64,000 bases of DNA from Bosea vestrisii (lineage in GTDB: Bacteria; Pseudomonadota; Alphaproteobacteria; Rhizobiales; Beijerinckiaceae), in NCBI RefSeq assembly GCF_030144325.1, contig NZ_CP126307.1, positions 1,798,001 to 1,862,000 on the forward strand. Direction: 5' to 3'. Of this stretch, positions 63,295-64,000 are shown piece by piece (the first letter of the stretch is position 1; every line of letters begins with the position of its first letter). A program made the position numbers and the translations under genes. Below the pieces are notes generated by a model. The model was not told the DNA's origin, did no database searches, and saw only the letters and a program-made list of their open reading frames with translations.

Positions 63295-64000
63295 GTGTTT
63301 TCCCCAGCTTCGTCAGAGCAAAATTATGAGGATTCCGGGGCACTTTCCCTTGAGGCAGCCGATCAGCTTCTTCGCCACGTCCTAAGAGAGAAGCGCAAGT
63401 CCCTTTCCACGGGCGCCCATTCGCTCGGCCGAGGCACTGCTCCGGAGAAGCTAAATCGCACTCGGTTCTCAAGGAAAAAAATCAAGCAACTGCGCCGGGC
63501 CATTCGGAAGGGTCGAAGGCGATACAGCTTCAATCGGCAGCAACTGGCAACGAGGTATCGACCTGATTTCATTCTTGACGGCCTCGTCTCAGATCGGCAG
63601 GGCCGGTGGAGATCCGCCCTTAGGCGCCCGCACTCCACCGTCCCGGAGATTAGCTTGGAAGTATTTTCCTTTCTAGATAATCCACGGGATACGTTACGCA
63701 AATTCAAAGACATTGCTGAAGTAGAATGCGGCACTTTAGAAGCCAAATTGAACTTCCGCGATAAATATTGCCTTGATATTGGGGCTTACCTCCTTCTTAG
63801 CGAAATTTGGCCGAAGCTCTCACCATTCTTTACTGGAGGAGAGATGCAGCCACCGGTCCAAAAAGTTATGGAGGCGGTCGGCCTTCGGCAGCTGATGCAA
63901 ATGCGTCTCTCGGTCAGCGACCTCCAAGATGTTTGGGCTAAGCTGCTTCAATGTTCCAGACGCAAAACCCGCCAGCGTGAGCCGACGGGTTCTTGGTGCC
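63295..64000 (+). CDS. uncharacterised protein, possible STAS-like domain, runs off the window
   Basis: The frame is open from about 63295 (GTG; start uncertain) to the window end, at least 235 codons. The N-terminal half is very basic (RKKIKQLRRAIRKGRRRYSF). The second half reads EISLEVFSFLDNPRDTLRKF, then LNFRDKYCLDIGAYLLLSEI and KVMEAVGLRQLMQMRLSV. That order, a strand-helix unit, a conserved D-x-x-A-Y-L-L-L-like segment and a GL-x-x-L-like end, resembles STAS-like proteins that pair with an ATPase of the histidine-kinase fold. GC content is clearly lower than in the core, suggesting recent acquisition. Family call is tentative. Confidence 0.55.
   Translation, partial: MFSPASSEQNYEDSGALSLEAADQLLRHVLREKRKSLSTGAHSLGRGTAPEKLNRTRFSRKKIKQLRRAIRKGRRRYSFNRQQLATRYRPDFILDGLVSDRQGRWRSALRRPHSTVPEISLEVFSFLDNPRDTLRKFKDIAEVECGTLEAKLNFRDKYCLDIGAYLLLSEIWPKLSPFFTGGEMQPPVQKVMEAVGLRQLMQMRLSVSDLQDVWAKLLQCSRRKTRQREPTGSWC

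Noticed and set aside
63217..63387. 56-codon plus-strand frame starting MTNIEAAVAIEL
   Set aside because: It overlaps the 5' part of the longer terminal gene in another frame and shows no recognisable pattern; could only be real if the terminal gene starts later.
63110..63746. Overlapping minus-strand frames opposite the terminal gene
   Set aside because: No domain-like features; the plus-strand frame is longer, runs through the low-GC segment and reaches the window end.
54331..64000. Complete prophage
   Set aside because: No integrase, terminase, portal, capsid, tail or lysis genes are recognisable; an island or remnant is the more cautious reading.

Overview
The window is GC-rich, with alphaproteobacterial core genes in a Rhizobiales-type arrangement. 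The evidence is the mdh-sucC-sucD-sucA-sucB-lpd cluster, Irr with bacterioferritin and its ferredoxin, homospermidine synthase, a fold-III ornithine decarboxylase with a long leader, and interspersed repeats of the kind seen in Rhizobiales. Protein sequences look Bosea-like, but that genus call is an impression from memory and not a search result.

Layout. 1-9 kb: a GntR/FadR regulator (cut by the window edge) diverges from a carbohydrate ABC transporter (ATPase, Tat-exported binding protein, two permeases). Two paralogous beta-hydroxyacid dehydrogenases flank a LacI regulator, followed by a DMT exporter. 9-14 kb: a MarR regulator and a minus-strand operon (amidohydrolase, FAD oxidoreductase, flavodoxin-like reductase), then folD and a MntA/HepT-type toxin-antitoxin pair. 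15-25 kb: the TCA-cycle block on the minus strand, with VOC and MAPEG genes between sucB and lpd. 25-32 kb: TetR, ZapE/AFG1, a LysR/LysE divergent pair, GNAT, an AprI-type lipoprotein, RidA and OpgG. 32-41 kb: a polyamine region (leader RNA, ornithine decarboxylase, homospermidine synthase) enclosing a Ugp-like ABC operon with a GpdQ-like phosphodiesterase and no ATPase of its own. 41-49 kb: asd, a DMT transporter, an esterase, and a TetR-controlled EmrAB efflux pump with two palindromic operators. 49-54 kb: irr-bfd-bfr with two Irr-type palindromes, a MOSC protein, a two-domain cold-shock protein, carbonic anhydrase, DUF167 and YggT.

At 54,255-54,330 lies tRNA-Ala(CGC). Immediately 3' of its CCA the character changes. 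The remaining ~9.7 kb is an accessory region of small, mostly unknown genes. It holds a tightly overlapping minus-strand gene chain divergent from an XRE regulator with a duplicated operator, a lone BrnA-like antitoxin, decayed fragments (response regulator, DUF6894, LigD), a paralogous pair of small proteins, a CspA gene, and a lower-GC unknown gene running off the end. No integrase is visible, so it looks like one end of a tRNA-anchored island or its remnant.

A cross-cutting observation: several otherwise well-conserved genes (marR, aprI-like, opgG, two-domain cold-shock gene) each look one base short, three of them inside a 5-6 base homopolymer. This may reflect sequence errors rather than biology and should be settled before those genes are called pseudogenes.
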